Shown here: positions 55,494-64,000 of the stretch, piece after piece
How the letters are laid out: each line of letters begins with the position of its first letter
How positions within the stretch are numbered: the stretch's first letter is position 1
Assembly: GCA_021801705.1 (NCBI GenBank)
Contig: JAJYXP010000055.1
Coordinates: forward strand, 6,382-70,381
Reading direction: 5' to 3'
From: Pseudomonadota bacterium
GTDB lineage: Bacteria; Pseudomonadota; Gammaproteobacteria; Burkholderiales; Sulfuricellaceae
DNA length: 64,000 nucleotides
Notes under the pieces: model-generated
The model's input: only the letters and a program-made list of their open reading frames with translations
What the model was told of the DNA's origin: nothing
The model's database searches: none
Translations under genes and position numbers: made by a program

Positions 55494-55801
55494 ACGCGCC
55501 CAAATTAAATCAGGAACGCTTGTTGCAGGTCATTTTGTCTCCCCAGGTTTCCGAGAAAAGCACCATGGTGGCTGACAGGCATGAGCAGGTGGTGTTCAGG
55601 GTCGTGACCGATGCCACCAAACCGGAAATCAAGTCTGCCGTTGAATTGCTGTTCAAGGTTGAAGTGGACAGCGTTCAGGTGTTGAACGTTAAGGGCAAGG
55701 TGAAACGGTTTGGTAAAACGACAGGCCGCCGCAAGGACTGGAAGAAGGCGTATGTTGCCCTGAAGCCTGGCCAAGAAATCACTTTTGCAGCAGGCGAGTA
55801 G
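55490..55801 (+). CDS. rplW: 50S ribosomal protein L23
   Basis: 103 residues; [26 protein letters not shown] and [25 protein letters not shown]. Sits at the tunnel exit and docks SRP and trigger factor. Overlaps the rplD stop (ATGA). Confidence 0.97.
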   Translation: MNAPKLNQERLLQVILSPQVSEKSTMVADRHEQVVFRVVTDATKPEIKSAVELLFKVEVDSVQVLNVKGKVKRFGKTTGRRKDWKKAYVALKPGQEITFAAGE

Positions 55802-55811
55802 GAGAGCAACC

Positions 55812-56645
55812 ATGGCAATTATTAAAGTTAAACCAACGTCTGCTGGCCGGCGCGCTGTAGTTAAAATCGTCACGCCGGAACTGCACAAGGGCAAGCCGCA
55901 CGCGGCGCTGCTGGAAAGCCAGTCGCGTAATGCCGGCCGAAATCATCACGGCCGCATTACCACCCGTCATCAAGGCGGCGGGCACAAGCAGCATTACCGC
56001 TTGGTGGACTTCAAGCGCGACAAGGATGGCGTCCCGGCCAAGGTCGAGCGCATCGAATACGATCCCAACCGCAGCGCGCATCTCGCGCTTCTTTGCTACG
56101 CGGACGGCGAGCGTCGTTACATCATCGCTCCCAAGGATGTCACTGTCGGCATGCAGGTGGTGAGTGGCTCGGATTCCCCGATCAAGGCGGGTAACTGCCT
56201 TCCGTTGCGTAATATTCCGGTGGGTTCCACTATTCATTGCATCGAAATGAAGCCCGGCAAGGGCGCGCAAATGGCGCGTTCCGCAGGTGTCGCGGTGCAA
56301 TTGATGGCGCGCGAAGGAAGTTACGCCCAGTTGCGCTTGCGCTCCGGCGAGGTGCGCAAAGTGCATGTCGATTGCAAGGCGACCATCGGCGAAGTGGGTA
56401 ATGCCGAACACAATCTGCGTTCTATCGGCAAGGCCGGTGCGATGCGCTGGCGTGGCGTACGTCCAACGGTTCGCGGCGTGGCGATGAACCCGGTCGATCA
56501 CCCGCATGGTGGCGGCGAAGGGAAAACTGCCGCTGGCCGCCATCCGGTCAGCCCATGGGGTACGCAGACCAAGGGTTATCGTACGCGCAGCAACAAGCGC
56601 ACTTCCGGCATGATTGTGCGACGCCGTCCGTCGAATAAGAGGTAA
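55812..56645 (+). CDS. rplB: 50S ribosomal protein L2
   Basis: 277 residues from ATG 55812 (GGAGAG box); the frame extends 9 codons upstream without support. [14 protein letters not shown] start, RNNxGRIT-like [21 protein letters not shown], and the essential [19 protein letters not shown] loop with its conserved histidine near the peptidyl transferase centre. Confidence 0.98.
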   Translation: MAIIKVKPTSAGRRAVVKIVTPELHKGKPHAALLESQSRNAGRNHHGRITTRHQGGGHKQHYRLVDFKRDKDGVPAKVERIEYDPNRSAHLALLCYADGERRYIIAPKDVTVGMQVVSGSDSPIKAGNCLPLRNIPVGSTIHCIEMKPGKGAQMARSAGVAVQLMAREGSYAQLRLRSGEVRKVHVDCKATIGEVGNAEHNLRSIGKAGAMRWRGVRPTVRGVAMNPVDHPHGGGEGKTAAGRHPVSPWGTQTKGYRTRSNKRTSGMIVRRRPSNKR

Positions 56646-56650
56646 GAGAT

Positions 56651-56926
56651 ATGGCACGTTCTATTAAAAAAGGCCCATTTGCTGATGCCCATCTGCTTAA
56701 GAAAGTAGATGCCGCACGCGCAACACACGACAAGCGCCCCATCAAGACCTGGTCGCGCCGTTCCACGGTGATGCCTGACTTCGTTGGTTTGACGATCGCT
56801 GTGCATAACGGCAAGCAGCATATCCCCGTGTACATTTCGGAGAACATGGTCGGCCACAAGCTGGGTGAATTTTCGCTGACGCGGACCTTCAAGGGCCATG
56901 CGGCGGACAAGAAAGCCAAGAGATAA
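56651..56926 (+). CDS. rpsS: 30S ribosomal protein S19
   Basis: 91 residues; [67 protein letters not shown] region intact. Part of the 30S head contacting S13. Confidence 0.97.
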   Translation: MARSIKKGPFADAHLLKKVDAARATHDKRPIKTWSRRSTVMPDFVGLTIAVHNGKQHIPVYISENMVGHKLGEFSLTRTFKGHAADKKAKR

Positions 56927-56937
56927 GAGAGGCTATG

Positions 56938-57267
56938 ATGAGAGTAAGTGCTGTATTACGCGGTACCAGGCTGTCTGCGCAGAAAGGGCGTCTGGTCGCC
57001 GATCAGATTCGCGGCCTGCCGGTTGAGCGCGCGCTGAACATTTTAACCTTCAGCCCGAAAAAGGGTGCGGTGATTATCAAGAAGGTCTTGGAGTCGGCTA
57101 TTGCCAATGCCGAGCACAACGAAGGCGCAGACATTGACGAACTTAAGGTATCGACGATACTTGTTGACGAAGGGTCGGTGATGAAGCGTTTCCGTGCGCG
57201 CGCCAAAGGCCGCGGCGCAAGAATTCTAAAACCCACCTGCCATATTACGGTTACCGTCGGAGACTAA
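56938..57267 (+). CDS. rplV: 50S ribosomal protein L22
   Basis: 109 residues from ATG 56938 (AGAGAGG 5 bases before); ATG 56935 is adjacent. [33 protein letters not shown] and the tunnel beta-hairpin [24 protein letters not shown] are typical. Confidence 0.97.
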   Translation: MRVSAVLRGTRLSAQKGRLVADQIRGLPVERALNILTFSPKKGAVIIKKVLESAIANAEHNEGADIDELKVSTILVDEGSVMKRFRARAKGRGARILKPTCHITVTVGD

Positions 57268-57277
57268 GGGAAAAAAC

Positions 57278-57988
57278 ATGGGACAGAAGATTAATCCAAT
57301 AGGTTTTCGACTGGGTGTATTACGTAACTGGACATCCAAATGGTATGCCAGCAGCAAGAACTTTGCCGGGATGCTGAGCGACGATATCAAGGTACGCGAT
57401 TTTCTTAAGAAAAAACTGGCGCATGCTTCGGTAGGAAAAATCGTTATCGAGCGCCCGGCGCGTAACGCGCGCATCACAATTTATACCGCCCGTCCGGGTG
57501 TGGTGATAGGGAAGAAGGGTGAAGATATCGAATCCCTGAAGGTCGAGCTGCAGAAGTTGGTGGGTGTGCCGGTGCACCTCAATATCGAGGAAATCCGCAA
57601 GCCCGAGGTTGATTCTCAGTTGATCGCGGAAAATATTGCCAGCCAGTTGGAAAAGCGCATCATGTTCCGCCGTGCGATGAAGCGCGCGATGCAGAATGCC
57701 ATGCGCCTGGGCGCACAGGGCATCAAGATCGAGAGCGCCGGCCGTCTCAATGGTGCCGAGATAGCGCGTACCGAATGGTACAGGGAGGGCCGTGTACCTC
57801 TGCACACCCTGCGTGCCGATATTGACTACGGTACCGCGGAAGCGAAAACGACTTACGGGATTATCGGGATCAAAGTCTGGGTGTACAAAGGTGAAACGCC
57901 GGGTAAGGGTGAGGCCCCTGTTGCCGCCACCGCAGAACCGGAACGCAAACCAAGAAAGTCGGGAGCAAAATATGCTACAGCCAGCTAG
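57278..57988 (+). CDS. rpsC: 30S ribosomal protein S3
   Basis: 236 residues; [23 protein letters not shown] start, KH domain with [18 protein letters not shown], and the C-terminal domain [29 protein letters not shown]. The C-terminal tail overlaps the start of rplP by 17 bp. Confidence 0.98.
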   Translation: MGQKINPIGFRLGVLRNWTSKWYASSKNFAGMLSDDIKVRDFLKKKLAHASVGKIVIERPARNARITIYTARPGVVIGKKGEDIESLKVELQKLVGVPVHLNIEEIRKPEVDSQLIAENIASQLEKRIMFRRAMKRAMQNAMRLGAQGIKIESAGRLNGAEIARTEWYREGRVPLHTLRADIDYGTAEAKTTYGIIGIKVWVYKGETPGKGEAPVAATAEPERKPRKSGAKYATAS

Positions 57989-58388
57989 AAGGAAATACCG
58001 CAAGGAGCAGAAAGGCCGTAATACCGGCATTGCGACACGCGGCAACAAGGTCAGCTTTGGTGAGTTCGGTCTGAAAGCCATAGGTCGTGGTCGTCTGACA
58101 GCGCGCCAAATCGAGGCGGCTCGCCGTGCAATGACGCGTCATATCAAGCGCGGTGGACGTATCTGGATCAGGATTTTCCCCGACAAGCCGATTTCCCAGA
58201 AACCCGCTGAAGTGCGGATGGGCAACGGTAAGGGCAACCCGGAATATTATGTGGCTGAAATTCAGCCCGGCAAGGTGCTGTATGAAATGGATGGAGTCGA
58301 AGAGACCCTCGCACGCGAGGCCTTCCGTCTGGCGTCTGCCAAACTGCCGATCAAAACTGCGTTTGTAACCAGACAATTAGGGGGCTAA
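57972..58388 (+). CDS. rplP: 50S ribosomal protein L16
   Basis: 138 residues from ATG 57972 (GGGAGC box inside rpsC). [24 protein letters not shown] start, RVWIRIFPD-like [28 protein letters not shown] loop, and ILYEM-type VLYEMDGV. The conserved Arg hydroxylated by some RoxA enzymes lies near this loop. Confidence 0.97.
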   Translation: MLQPARRKYRKEQKGRNTGIATRGNKVSFGEFGLKAIGRGRLTARQIEAARRAMTRHIKRGGRIWIRIFPDKPISQKPAEVRMGNGKGNPEYYVAEIQPGKVLYEMDGVEETLAREAFRLASAKLPIKTAFVTRQLGG

Positions 58389-58391
58389 ATC

Positions 58392-58586
58392 ATGAAGGCC
58401 AGTGAATTGAGACCCAAGTCAACGGAAGAGTTGGGCAAGGAGTTGGTGGAGTTGTTGCGTGCGCAGTTTGGCGCTCGCATGCAGATCTCCACCCAGCAGA
58501 GCACCAAGGTGGATCAACTGCGCAAGGTACGCAGGGATATTGCACGCGTACGCACGTTGATCAGTGAAAAGGCGAGGCAAGCATGA
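58392..58586 (+). CDS. rpmC: 50S ribosomal protein L29
   Basis: 64 residues; two long helices [31 protein letters not shown] and [18 protein letters not shown]. Overlaps rpsQ by 4 bp (ATGA). Confidence 0.96.
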   Translation: MKASELRPKSTEELGKELVELLRAQFGARMQISTQQSTKVDQLRKVRRDIARVRTLISEKARQA

Positions 58587-58846
58587 GTGAAGAAAAAGTT
58601 ACGCGCACACTGACCGGGCGTGTAGTCAGCGACAAGATGGACAAGACTGTGACCGTGCAGGTTGAGCGCAAGGTCAAGCATCCTTTGTATGGTAAGGTTA
58701 TCAGCCGTTCCAGGAAGTACCATGCACACGATGAAAATAACGAGTTCCACGAGGGCGACCTGGTAACCATAGAGGAATGCCGCCCGCTCGCCAAAACCAA
58801 GACGTGGCGCGTGTCCGCCCTGGTTGAAAAGAGCCGCCTGGTATAA
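58583..58846 (+). CDS. rpsQ: 30S ribosomal protein S17
   Basis: 87 residues; [33 protein letters not shown] and [20 protein letters not shown]. Last gene before a 147-bp gap with the spc promoter. Confidence 0.97.
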   Translation: MSEEKVTRTLTGRVVSDKMDKTVTVQVERKVKHPLYGKVISRSRKYHAHDENNEFHEGDLVTIEECRPLAKTKTWRVSALVEKSRLV

Positions 58847-58851
58847 AGTAC

Positions 58852-58880
58852 TTGCGTTTTCCCACGGGAAGCGCTAATAT
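58852..58880 (+). promoter_or_regulatory. Candidate spc-operon promoter
   Basis: TTGCGT (58852-58857), 17-base spacer, TAATAT (58875-58880), 114 bases before the rplN ATG. The leader contains short hairpins, e.g. CTGCC..GGCGG near 58951-58965, without a clear terminator. Confidence 0.6.
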
Positions 58881-58993
58881 TTCGCCTTTTTGGGCGAGCT
58901 GACCCGGAAGAAACCGGGGCAGAGCCAAAACTGACCGTCAGTGATAGGCTGCCAATTAGGCGGCAACTGGACGGATTAAGTTGGAGACAACAA

Positions 58994-59362
58994 ATGATTC
59001 AAATGCAATCTGTGCTGGATGTCGCAGACAATACCGGTGCGCGCCGTGTGATGTGCATCAAGGTGTTGGGCGGCTCCAAGCGTCGTTATGCCGCTATCGG
59101 CGATATCATCAAGGTCAGCATCAAGGATGCCGCTCCGCGCGGACGCGTCAAGAAAGGCGATGTCTACAACGCTGTTGTAGTTCGCACCGCCAAAGGCGTG
59201 CGCCGTCCTGATGGCTCCCTCATCAAATTTGACGGCAATGCCGCCGTTCTGCTGAATAACAAGCTGGAACCCATTGGTACCCGTATCTTCGGCCCTGTGA
59301 CCCGCGAGCTTCGCTCCGAGCGCTTCATGAAGATCGTGTCGCTGGCTCCGGAAGTCCTGTAA
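58994..59362 (+). CDS. rplN: 50S ribosomal protein L14
   Basis: 122 residues; [28 protein letters not shown] start and [21 protein letters not shown]. Target of ribosome-silencing factor RsfS in other bacteria. GGAGACAAC before ATG. Confidence 0.97.
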   Translation: MIQMQSVLDVADNTGARRVMCIKVLGGSKRRYAAIGDIIKVSIKDAAPRGRVKKGDVYNAVVVRTAKGVRRPDGSLIKFDGNAAVLLNNKLEPIGTRIFGPVTRELRSERFMKIVSLAPEVL

Positions 59363-59373
59363 GGAGAATCGAG

Positions 59374-59691
59374 ATGCGTAAAATTCGCAAAGGCGACGAT
59401 ATCGTAATGATCGCAGGCAAGGACAAGGGTCGGCGCGGACTGGTTATGCGCATGCTTGACGATGGTCATGTGCTCGTCGAAGGCGTAAACAAAGTCAAAA
59501 AACACGAGAAGCCGAATCCGATCAAAGGCGTCGCGGGCGGGATCGTCGAAAAGGAGATGCCTGTCGATATCTCGAATGTCGCGCTGTTCAACCCGGCAAC
59601 GCAAAAAGCGGACCGTGTCGGCATCAAGGTTCTTGAGGACGGACGCAAGGTCCGTTATTTCAAATCCAACGGCGAAGTGCTGGACGTGTAA
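59374..59691 (+). CDS. rplX: 50S ribosomal protein L24
   Basis: 105 residues; [28 protein letters not shown] (KOW motif) and [36 protein letters not shown]. Early 50S assembly initiator. AAGGAGAA box. Confidence 0.97.
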   Translation: MRKIRKGDDIVMIAGKDKGRRGLVMRMLDDGHVLVEGVNKVKKHEKPNPIKGVAGGIVEKEMPVDISNVALFNPATQKADRVGIKVLEDGRKVRYFKSNGEVLDV

Positions 59692-59700
59692 GGAATGAAC

Positions 59701-60240
59701 ATGGCTCGTTTGCAGCAATACTACAAAGATACCGTGGTCAAACAGATGATGGAGCAGTTTGGCTACAAATCGGCAATGGAAGTGCCGCGCATCGAAAAGA
59801 TCACGCTCAATATGGGTGTGGGCGAAGCGGTTGCGGACAAGAAGGTTATGGAGCTCGCTGTGGGCGACATGAAAAAAATCGCGGGTCAAAAGCCGGTGGT
59901 TACGATGTCGCGCAAGTCTATCGCGGGCTTCAAGATTCGTGACAATTATCCGGTCGGTTGCATGGTGACCTTGCGCCGCACCCACATGTACGAATTCCTG
60001 GATCGTCTTGTTTCAGTTGCGATACCCCGGATCCGCGATTTCCGCGGCATTTCCGGCAAAGCCTTTGACGGCCGTGGCAATTACAACATGGGTATCAAAG
60101 AACAGATCATTTTCCCGGAAATCGATTACGACAAAATTGACGCGTTGCGTGGCATGAACATTTCGATCACGACGACCGCCAAGACCGACGAAGAAGCGCG
60201 TGCGCTTCTCGCCGCGTTTAAATTCCCGTTCAAGAACTGA
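59701..60240 (+). CDS. rplE: 50S ribosomal protein L5
   Basis: 179 residues from ATG 59701 (the standard length); ATG 59695 two codons upstream is less well spaced. [40 protein letters not shown] and [16 protein letters not shown] are conserved. Binds 5S rRNA. Confidence 0.98.
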   Translation: MARLQQYYKDTVVKQMMEQFGYKSAMEVPRIEKITLNMGVGEAVADKKVMELAVGDMKKIAGQKPVVTMSRKSIAGFKIRDNYPVGCMVTLRRTHMYEFLDRLVSVAIPRIRDFRGISGKAFDGRGNYNMGIKEQIIFPEIDYDKIDALRGMNISITTTAKTDEEARALLAAFKFPFKN

Positions 60241-60247
60241 GGTTGGC

Positions 60248-60553
60248 ATGGCTAAGTTATCCTTGATTAATCGAGATGAGAAGCGCCGCGCTACGGTAAA
60301 GAAATTTGCCGCGAAACGTGCGGAACTGCTGGCGATCATCAACAATGTGAAGCTGAGCGACGAAGAGCGTTATGCGGCTCGCCTCAAGTTTCAGGCGTTG
60401 CCTCGAAACGCCAGCCCGGTGCGTCTGCGTAATCGTTGTGCGTTGACCGGGCGGCCGCGTGGCGTTTACCGGAAGTTTGGTATGGCACGTACCAAAGTGC
60501 GCGAGTACGCCATGCGCGGTGAAATTCCCGGCGTGATTAAAGCCAGTTGGTAG
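60248..60553 (+). CDS. rpsN: 30S ribosomal protein S14
   Basis: 101 residues, the long zinc-free form: [30 protein letters not shown] and [51 protein letters not shown]. The single Cys pattern shows it is not the short CxxC zinc form. Confidence 0.98.
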   Translation: MAKLSLINRDEKRRATVKKFAAKRAELLAIINNVKLSDEERYAARLKFQALPRNASPVRLRNRCALTGRPRGVYRKFGMARTKVREYAMRGEIPGVIKASW

Positions 60554-60565
60554 CGGGAGAATAGA

Positions 60566-60961
60566 ATGAGTATGAGTGATCCGATCGCCGATATGCTGAC
60601 GCGTATTCGCAATGGTCAAAGCGCGGAAAAAATAATGGTGAGTATGCCTTCGTCCAAGCTCAAGAAGGCAATTGCCCAGGTGCTGAAGGACGAAGGTTAC
60701 ATCGAGGATTTTGCGGTCCGCGACGAAGCGGGCAAGCCGTCTCTGGATGTTCGTCTCAAGTATTACGCGGGTCGTCCCGTGATCGAGAAAATCGATCGTG
60801 TGAGCCGTCCCGGGCTGCGCATCTACAAGGGTAGCGGCGAAATTCCAAGAGTCATGAACGGTCTTGGTGTGGCGATTGTTTCCACCTCCAGGGGCGTAAT
60901 GACTGATCGCAAGGCGCGCGCAGCCGGTATTGGCGGCGAAGTGCTGTGCGTCGTGGCATAG
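60566..60961 (+). CDS. rpsH: 30S ribosomal protein S8
   Basis: 131 residues from ATG 60566; ATG 60572 ([15 protein letters not shown]) is equally family-like. [49 protein letters not shown] is the rRNA-binding end. In E. coli S8 represses the spc operon. Confidence 0.98.
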   Translation: MSMSDPIADMLTRIRNGQSAEKIMVSMPSSKLKKAIAQVLKDEGYIEDFAVRDEAGKPSLDVRLKYYAGRPVIEKIDRVSRPGLRIYKGSGEIPRVMNGLGVAIVSTSRGVMTDRKARAAGIGGEVLCVVA

Positions 60962-60972
60962 TGAGGTAATCG

Positions 60973-61506
60973 ATGTCCAGAATAGCTAAAAATCCGGTGG
61001 TACTGCCGGCCGGCGTGGAAGTGACATTAAACGCCGATGAAATTACTGTCAAAGGTCCTCTTGGCACTTTAAAGCAACGTCAGAGCGGCGACGTTGCGGT
61101 AGTGAAGGAAGGCAACCAGTTGCAGTGCAAGGCGGTCAACGACTCGATGCAATCGAATGCAATGTCGGGCACCATGCGCGCCCTGCTCGCGAATATGGTT
61201 CATGGCGTATCGAAAGGTTTCGAGCGCAAGCTGACTCTGGTCGGCGTGGGTTACCGCGCGACAGCCAAAGGGGATGTGCTTGGACTTTCGTTGGGATTTT
61301 CCCACCCGGTCGAGCATAAAATGCCCGATGGTGTCAAAGTCGAAACGCCGACACAGACTGAAATTGTTTTGAAAGGCGCTGATAAGCAGCGCGTTGGTCA
61401 GGTAGCCGCAGAAATTCGCGCTTACCGCAGCCCGGAACCCTATAAGGGCAAGGGTGTGCGCTATTCCGACGAAGTGGTGAATCTTAAAGAGACCAAGAAG
61501 AAATAA
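60973..61506 (+). CDS. rplF: 50S ribosomal protein L6
   Basis: 177 residues; [32 protein letters not shown] start, [22 protein letters not shown] and [16 protein letters not shown] are L6 marks. Near the factor-binding GTPase centre. Confidence 0.98.
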   Translation: MSRIAKNPVVLPAGVEVTLNADEITVKGPLGTLKQRQSGDVAVVKEGNQLQCKAVNDSMQSNAMSGTMRALLANMVHGVSKGFERKLTLVGVGYRATAKGDVLGLSLGFSHPVEHKMPDGVKVETPTQTEIVLKGADKQRVGQVAAEIRAYRSPEPYKGKGVRYSDEVVNLKETKKK

Positions 61507-61521
61507 AGGGGCAAGATAGTC

Positions 61522-61875
61522 ATGGATAAGAAACAGTCACGTCTGCGTAGGTCACGCAAAACCCGTGCCAAGATTGCAGAGTTGAAGATGGTTCGCCTGG
61601 TGGTGAATCGCTCCAATTGCCACATTTATGCCCAGATAATTGATGCCAGCGGCGGCAAGGTGCTGGCTAGCGCGTCCACCCTTGAGGGCGAAGTACGCAA
61701 GGATCTGACGAACGGCGGCAACAAGAATGCCGCTGCGCTGGTAGGCAAGCGTATTGCAGATAAGGCAAAAGAAGCCGGTATCGAGACTGTGGCGTTTGAC
61801 CGCTCCGGCTTCCATTACCATGGTCGTGTCAAGGCGCTGGCGGAAGCCGCGCGCGAAAACGGTCTGAAATTCTAA
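61522..61875 (+). CDS. rplR: 50S ribosomal protein L18
   Basis: 117 residues; [40 protein letters not shown] and [48 protein letters not shown]. Binds 5S rRNA with L5. Confidence 0.98.
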   Translation: MDKKQSRLRRSRKTRAKIAELKMVRLVVNRSNCHIYAQIIDASGGKVLASASTLEGEVRKDLTNGGNKNAAALVGKRIADKAKEAGIETVAFDRSGFHYHGRVKALAEAARENGLKF

Positions 61876-61887
61876 GCGGGGTTGATG

Positions 61888-62397
61888 ATGGCTAAATTTG
61901 AGAAAAACGAAGATCGTGGTGACGGCCTGCAGGAAAAAATGATCGGGGTCAATCGCGTGACCAAGGTTGTCAAGGGCGGCCGGATCATGTCCTTCGCCGC
62001 GCTTACCGTGGTTGGCGATGGCAGCGGCAGTGTTGGCATGGGTAAAGGCAAGTCGCGTGAAGTACCGGTCGCGGTGCAGAAAGCGATGGAAGATGCGCGC
62101 CGTAACATGGTCAAAGTCAACCTGAAAAAAGGAACTTTGCATCACGCGGTCATCGGGCGCCATGGCGCAGCCAAGGTCTACATGCAACCGGCTTCCGAAG
62201 GTACCGGTATTATTGCCGGCGGCCCGATGCGTGCGATTTTCGAGGTGATGGGTGTGCACAACGTACTGGCAAAGTGCATCGGTTCGACCAACCCATACAA
62301 TATCGTTCGCGCAACCATCAACGGCCTCGCGGCAATGAATACGCCGTCCGAAATCGCGGCCAAGCGCGGCAAAACTGTTGAAGAGATTTTGGGGTAA
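61888..62397 (+). CDS. rpsE: 30S ribosomal protein S5
   Basis: 169 residues. Three adjacent starts (TTG 61882, ATG 61885, ATG 61888); 61888 chosen for 6-base spacing from [41 protein letters not shown] and [20 protein letters not shown] are conserved. Involved in decoding fidelity. Confidence 0.97.
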   Translation: MAKFEKNEDRGDGLQEKMIGVNRVTKVVKGGRIMSFAALTVVGDGSGSVGMGKGKSREVPVAVQKAMEDARRNMVKVNLKKGTLHHAVIGRHGAAKVYMQPASEGTGIIAGGPMRAIFEVMGVHNVLAKCIGSTNPYNIVRATINGLAAMNTPSEIAAKRGKTVEEILG

Positions 62398-62400
62398 GCG

Positions 62401-62595
62401 ATGGCTAAGTCAAACAAAACTATCAAGCTGAAGGTCACCCAGGTCAAGGGCCTGATTGGAACTATCCAGGCGCACCGTGCCTGCGTGCGCGGATTGGGCC
62501 TGAAGCGCATCGGCCATACGGTTGAAGTTGAGGATACGCCATCTGTTCGCGGCATGATCAACACCGTCAACTATCTAGTGAAGTGCGAGGGCTAA
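62401..62595 (+). CDS. rpmD: 50S ribosomal protein L30
   Basis: 64 residues; [55 protein letters not shown] is the bacterial short form. Three bases after rpsE. Confidence 0.97.
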   Translation: MAKSNKTIKLKVTQVKGLIGTIQAHRACVRGLGLKRIGHTVEVEDTPSVRGMINTVNYLVKCEG

Positions 62596-62596
62596 G

Positions 62597-63037
62597 ATGC
62601 AACTGAATTCTATCAAGCCTGCTGAGGGCAGCAAAAAAGCGCGCAAACGTGTGGGGCGCGGCATCGGTTGTGGCAACGGAAAAACTTGCGGTCGCGGCCA
62701 CAAGGGTCAATCCTCACGTTCCGGCGGCTTCCACAAAGTGGGTTTCGAGGGCGGCCAAATGCCGCTGCAACGCCGCTTGCCCAAGCGTGGTTTCGTTTCC
62801 CTGGCCAAGGTCTGGGGCGAAACGGCGGAAGTCAGGCTGTCAGAACTGAATAATTTGCCGGTGGATACGATAGACCTGCTGGTGCTGAAGCAGGCGGGCG
62901 TCGTTCCCGGTGGCGCGAAGACTGCAAAAGTATTCCTCTCCGGCGAAGTGACCCGTGCATTAACGCTGCAAGGCGTATCGGCTACCAAGGGCGCTCGCGC
63001 TGCGATTGAAGCAGCCGGCGGCAAGATCGCGGAATAG
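62597..63037 (+). CDS. rplO: 50S ribosomal protein L15
   Basis: 146 residues; [44 protein letters not shown] start and [17 protein letters not shown]. Starts one base after the rpmD stop. Confidence 0.98.
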   Translation: MQLNSIKPAEGSKKARKRVGRGIGCGNGKTCGRGHKGQSSRSGGFHKVGFEGGQMPLQRRLPKRGFVSLAKVWGETAEVRLSELNNLPVDTIDLLVLKQAGVVPGGAKTAKVFLSGEVTRALTLQGVSATKGARAAIEAAGGKIAE

Positions 63038-63047
63038 GGATACGACC

Positions 63048-64000
63048 TTGGCTATTGGCAATACGATGCTCGGCACGGCCGGAAAGTTCGGAGACCTGAA
63101 AAAAAGGTTGCTGTTCGTGTTGGCAGCCCTGGTCGTTTATCGTATCGGTGCGCATATTCCCGTGCCCGGCATAGACCCCGTGGCGCTTGAGTCCTTGTTC
63201 AAGTCGCAACAGGGCGGCATCCTGGGCATGTTCAACATGTTTTCGGGCGGAGCGTTGTCGCGCTTCACGGTATTTGCGCTGGGTATCATGCCGTACATTT
63301 CCGCCTCCATCATCATGCAGTTGATGACGGTGGTTTCGCCACAGATGGAGCAGTTGAAGAAGGAAGGCGAGAGCGGGCGCAAGAAGATTACCCAGTACAC
63401 GCGCTATGGGACGGTGTTTCTGGCTTTGTTTCAGGGTCTGGGAATGTCGATCGCGCTTGAGTCGCAGCCCGGCTTGGTGATTGAGCCCGGATTGATATTC
63501 CGCTTGACGGCGTTGGCGACCTTGGTCAGCGGAACTATGTTCCTGATGTGGTTGGGCGAGCAGATTACCGAACGCGGTATCGGCAACGGGATTTCACTGA
63601 TCATTTTCGCCGGTATCGCGGCGGGCTTGCCGCACGCGATTGGCGGTACGCTGGAGTTGACCCGTACCGGTGCGTTCTCTATCCCGCTGGTGCTGATGCT
63701 GTTTGTCGGTGCATTTGCGGTGACTGCTTTCGTGGTATTCGTAGAGCGAGGGCAGCGCAAGATTCTGGTGAACTACGCCAAGCGCCAGGTAGGCAACAAG
63801 ATTTACGGCGGACAAAGTTCTCATCTGCCGCTGAAGCTGAACATGTCGGGTGTGATTCCGCCGATTTTCGCTTCCAGCATTATCCTGTTCCCGGCAACGC
63901 TGGCGGGCTGGTTTGGCAGCAGCGAAGGGATGACCTGGCTCAAGGATATCGGCGCCACATTGTCTCCCGGCCAGCCCTTGTATGTGATGCTGTATGCATT
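63048..64000 (+). CDS. secY: Preprotein translocase subunit SecY, N-terminal part; 3' end outside window
   Basis: Open from TTG 63048 to the window edge with no stop (about 317 codons). [42 protein letters not shown] start (ATG 63066 is an alternative), [31 protein letters not shown] (TM2), the GERISNG-like [19 protein letters not shown], and [17 protein letters not shown] before the [23 protein letters not shown] segment are SecY landmarks. Pore of the Sec translocon; last gene visible of the spc operon. Confidence 0.97.
   Translation, partial: MAIGNTMLGTAGKFGDLKKRLLFVLAALVVYRIGAHIPVPGIDPVALESLFKSQQGGILGMFNMFSGGALSRFTVFALGIMPYISASIIMQLMTVVSPQMEQLKKEGESGRKKITQYTRYGTVFLALFQGLGMSIALESQPGLVIEPGLIFRLTALATLVSGTMFLMWLGEQITERGIGNGISLIIFAGIAAGLPHAIGGTLELTRTGAFSIPLVLMLFVGAFAVTAFVVFVERGQRKILVNYAKRQVGNKIYGGQSSHLPLKLNMSGVIPPIFASSIILFPATLAGWFGSSEGMTWLKDIGATLSPGQPLYVMLYA

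Overview
The window is chromosomal DNA from a betaproteobacterium. The ribosomal and RNA polymerase proteins, the order tRNA-Thr/Tyr/Gly/Thr-tuf-tRNA-Trp-secE-nusG-rplKAJL-rpoBC-rpsLG-fusA-tuf-rpsJ, an S-adenosylhomocysteine riboswitch on ahcY-metF, sspAB beside petABC, and MidA/NDUFA9-like proteins all point to Betaproteobacteria. My guess is an environmental Nitrosomonadales-type (Sulfuricella/Gallionella-like) lineage. That placement is inference; no database search was possible.

Region 1 (1-16 kb) is housekeeping and metabolic: 3' end of ilvA, an aldehyde dehydrogenase, an slt/NDUFA9-like/cca run, a glycine-zipper surface protein, an operon of a DUF1538 membrane protein with two P-II-like proteins, midA, a pteridine-reductase-like SDR, a ttcA-like gene, msrB, and riboswitch-controlled ahcY with metF.

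Region 2 (16-31 kb) is more accessory: a secreted ERPEKV-repeat protein, an outer-membrane barrel, a decayed gmtX-like gene with two in-frame TGA codons, mgtA, a CsoR/RcnR-type repressor with a CDF exporter and a clear operator, srkA plus a stray srkA fragment, a YecA/SEC-C protein, a diguanylate cyclase with a periplasmic CxxCH haem site, a DegS-like protease, Nif3 and a cytochrome lipoprotein. Three copies of one 137-bp MITE-like element flanked by CTAG lie here.

Region 3 (31-35 kb) holds petABC (cytochrome bc1) and sspAB. Region 4 (35-64 kb) is the translation/transcription supercluster: five tRNAs, two tuf genes, secE-nusG, rplKAJL, rpoBC, and the str, S10 and spc operons, running off the window inside secY.

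Two layers of non-coding structure stand out. First, long inverted repeats built from short tandem words sit in many gaps, even inside core operons (rpoB-rpoC, nusG-rplK, the L10 leader). Second, a palindromic element of about 46-60 bp occurs as a tandem pair at 28.2 kb, as a decayed copy upstream of rplC, and as an in-frame copy inside the slt coding sequence. The strongest candidate for an undescribed protein system is the DUF1538/P-II/P-II operon at 7.4-9.9 kb.
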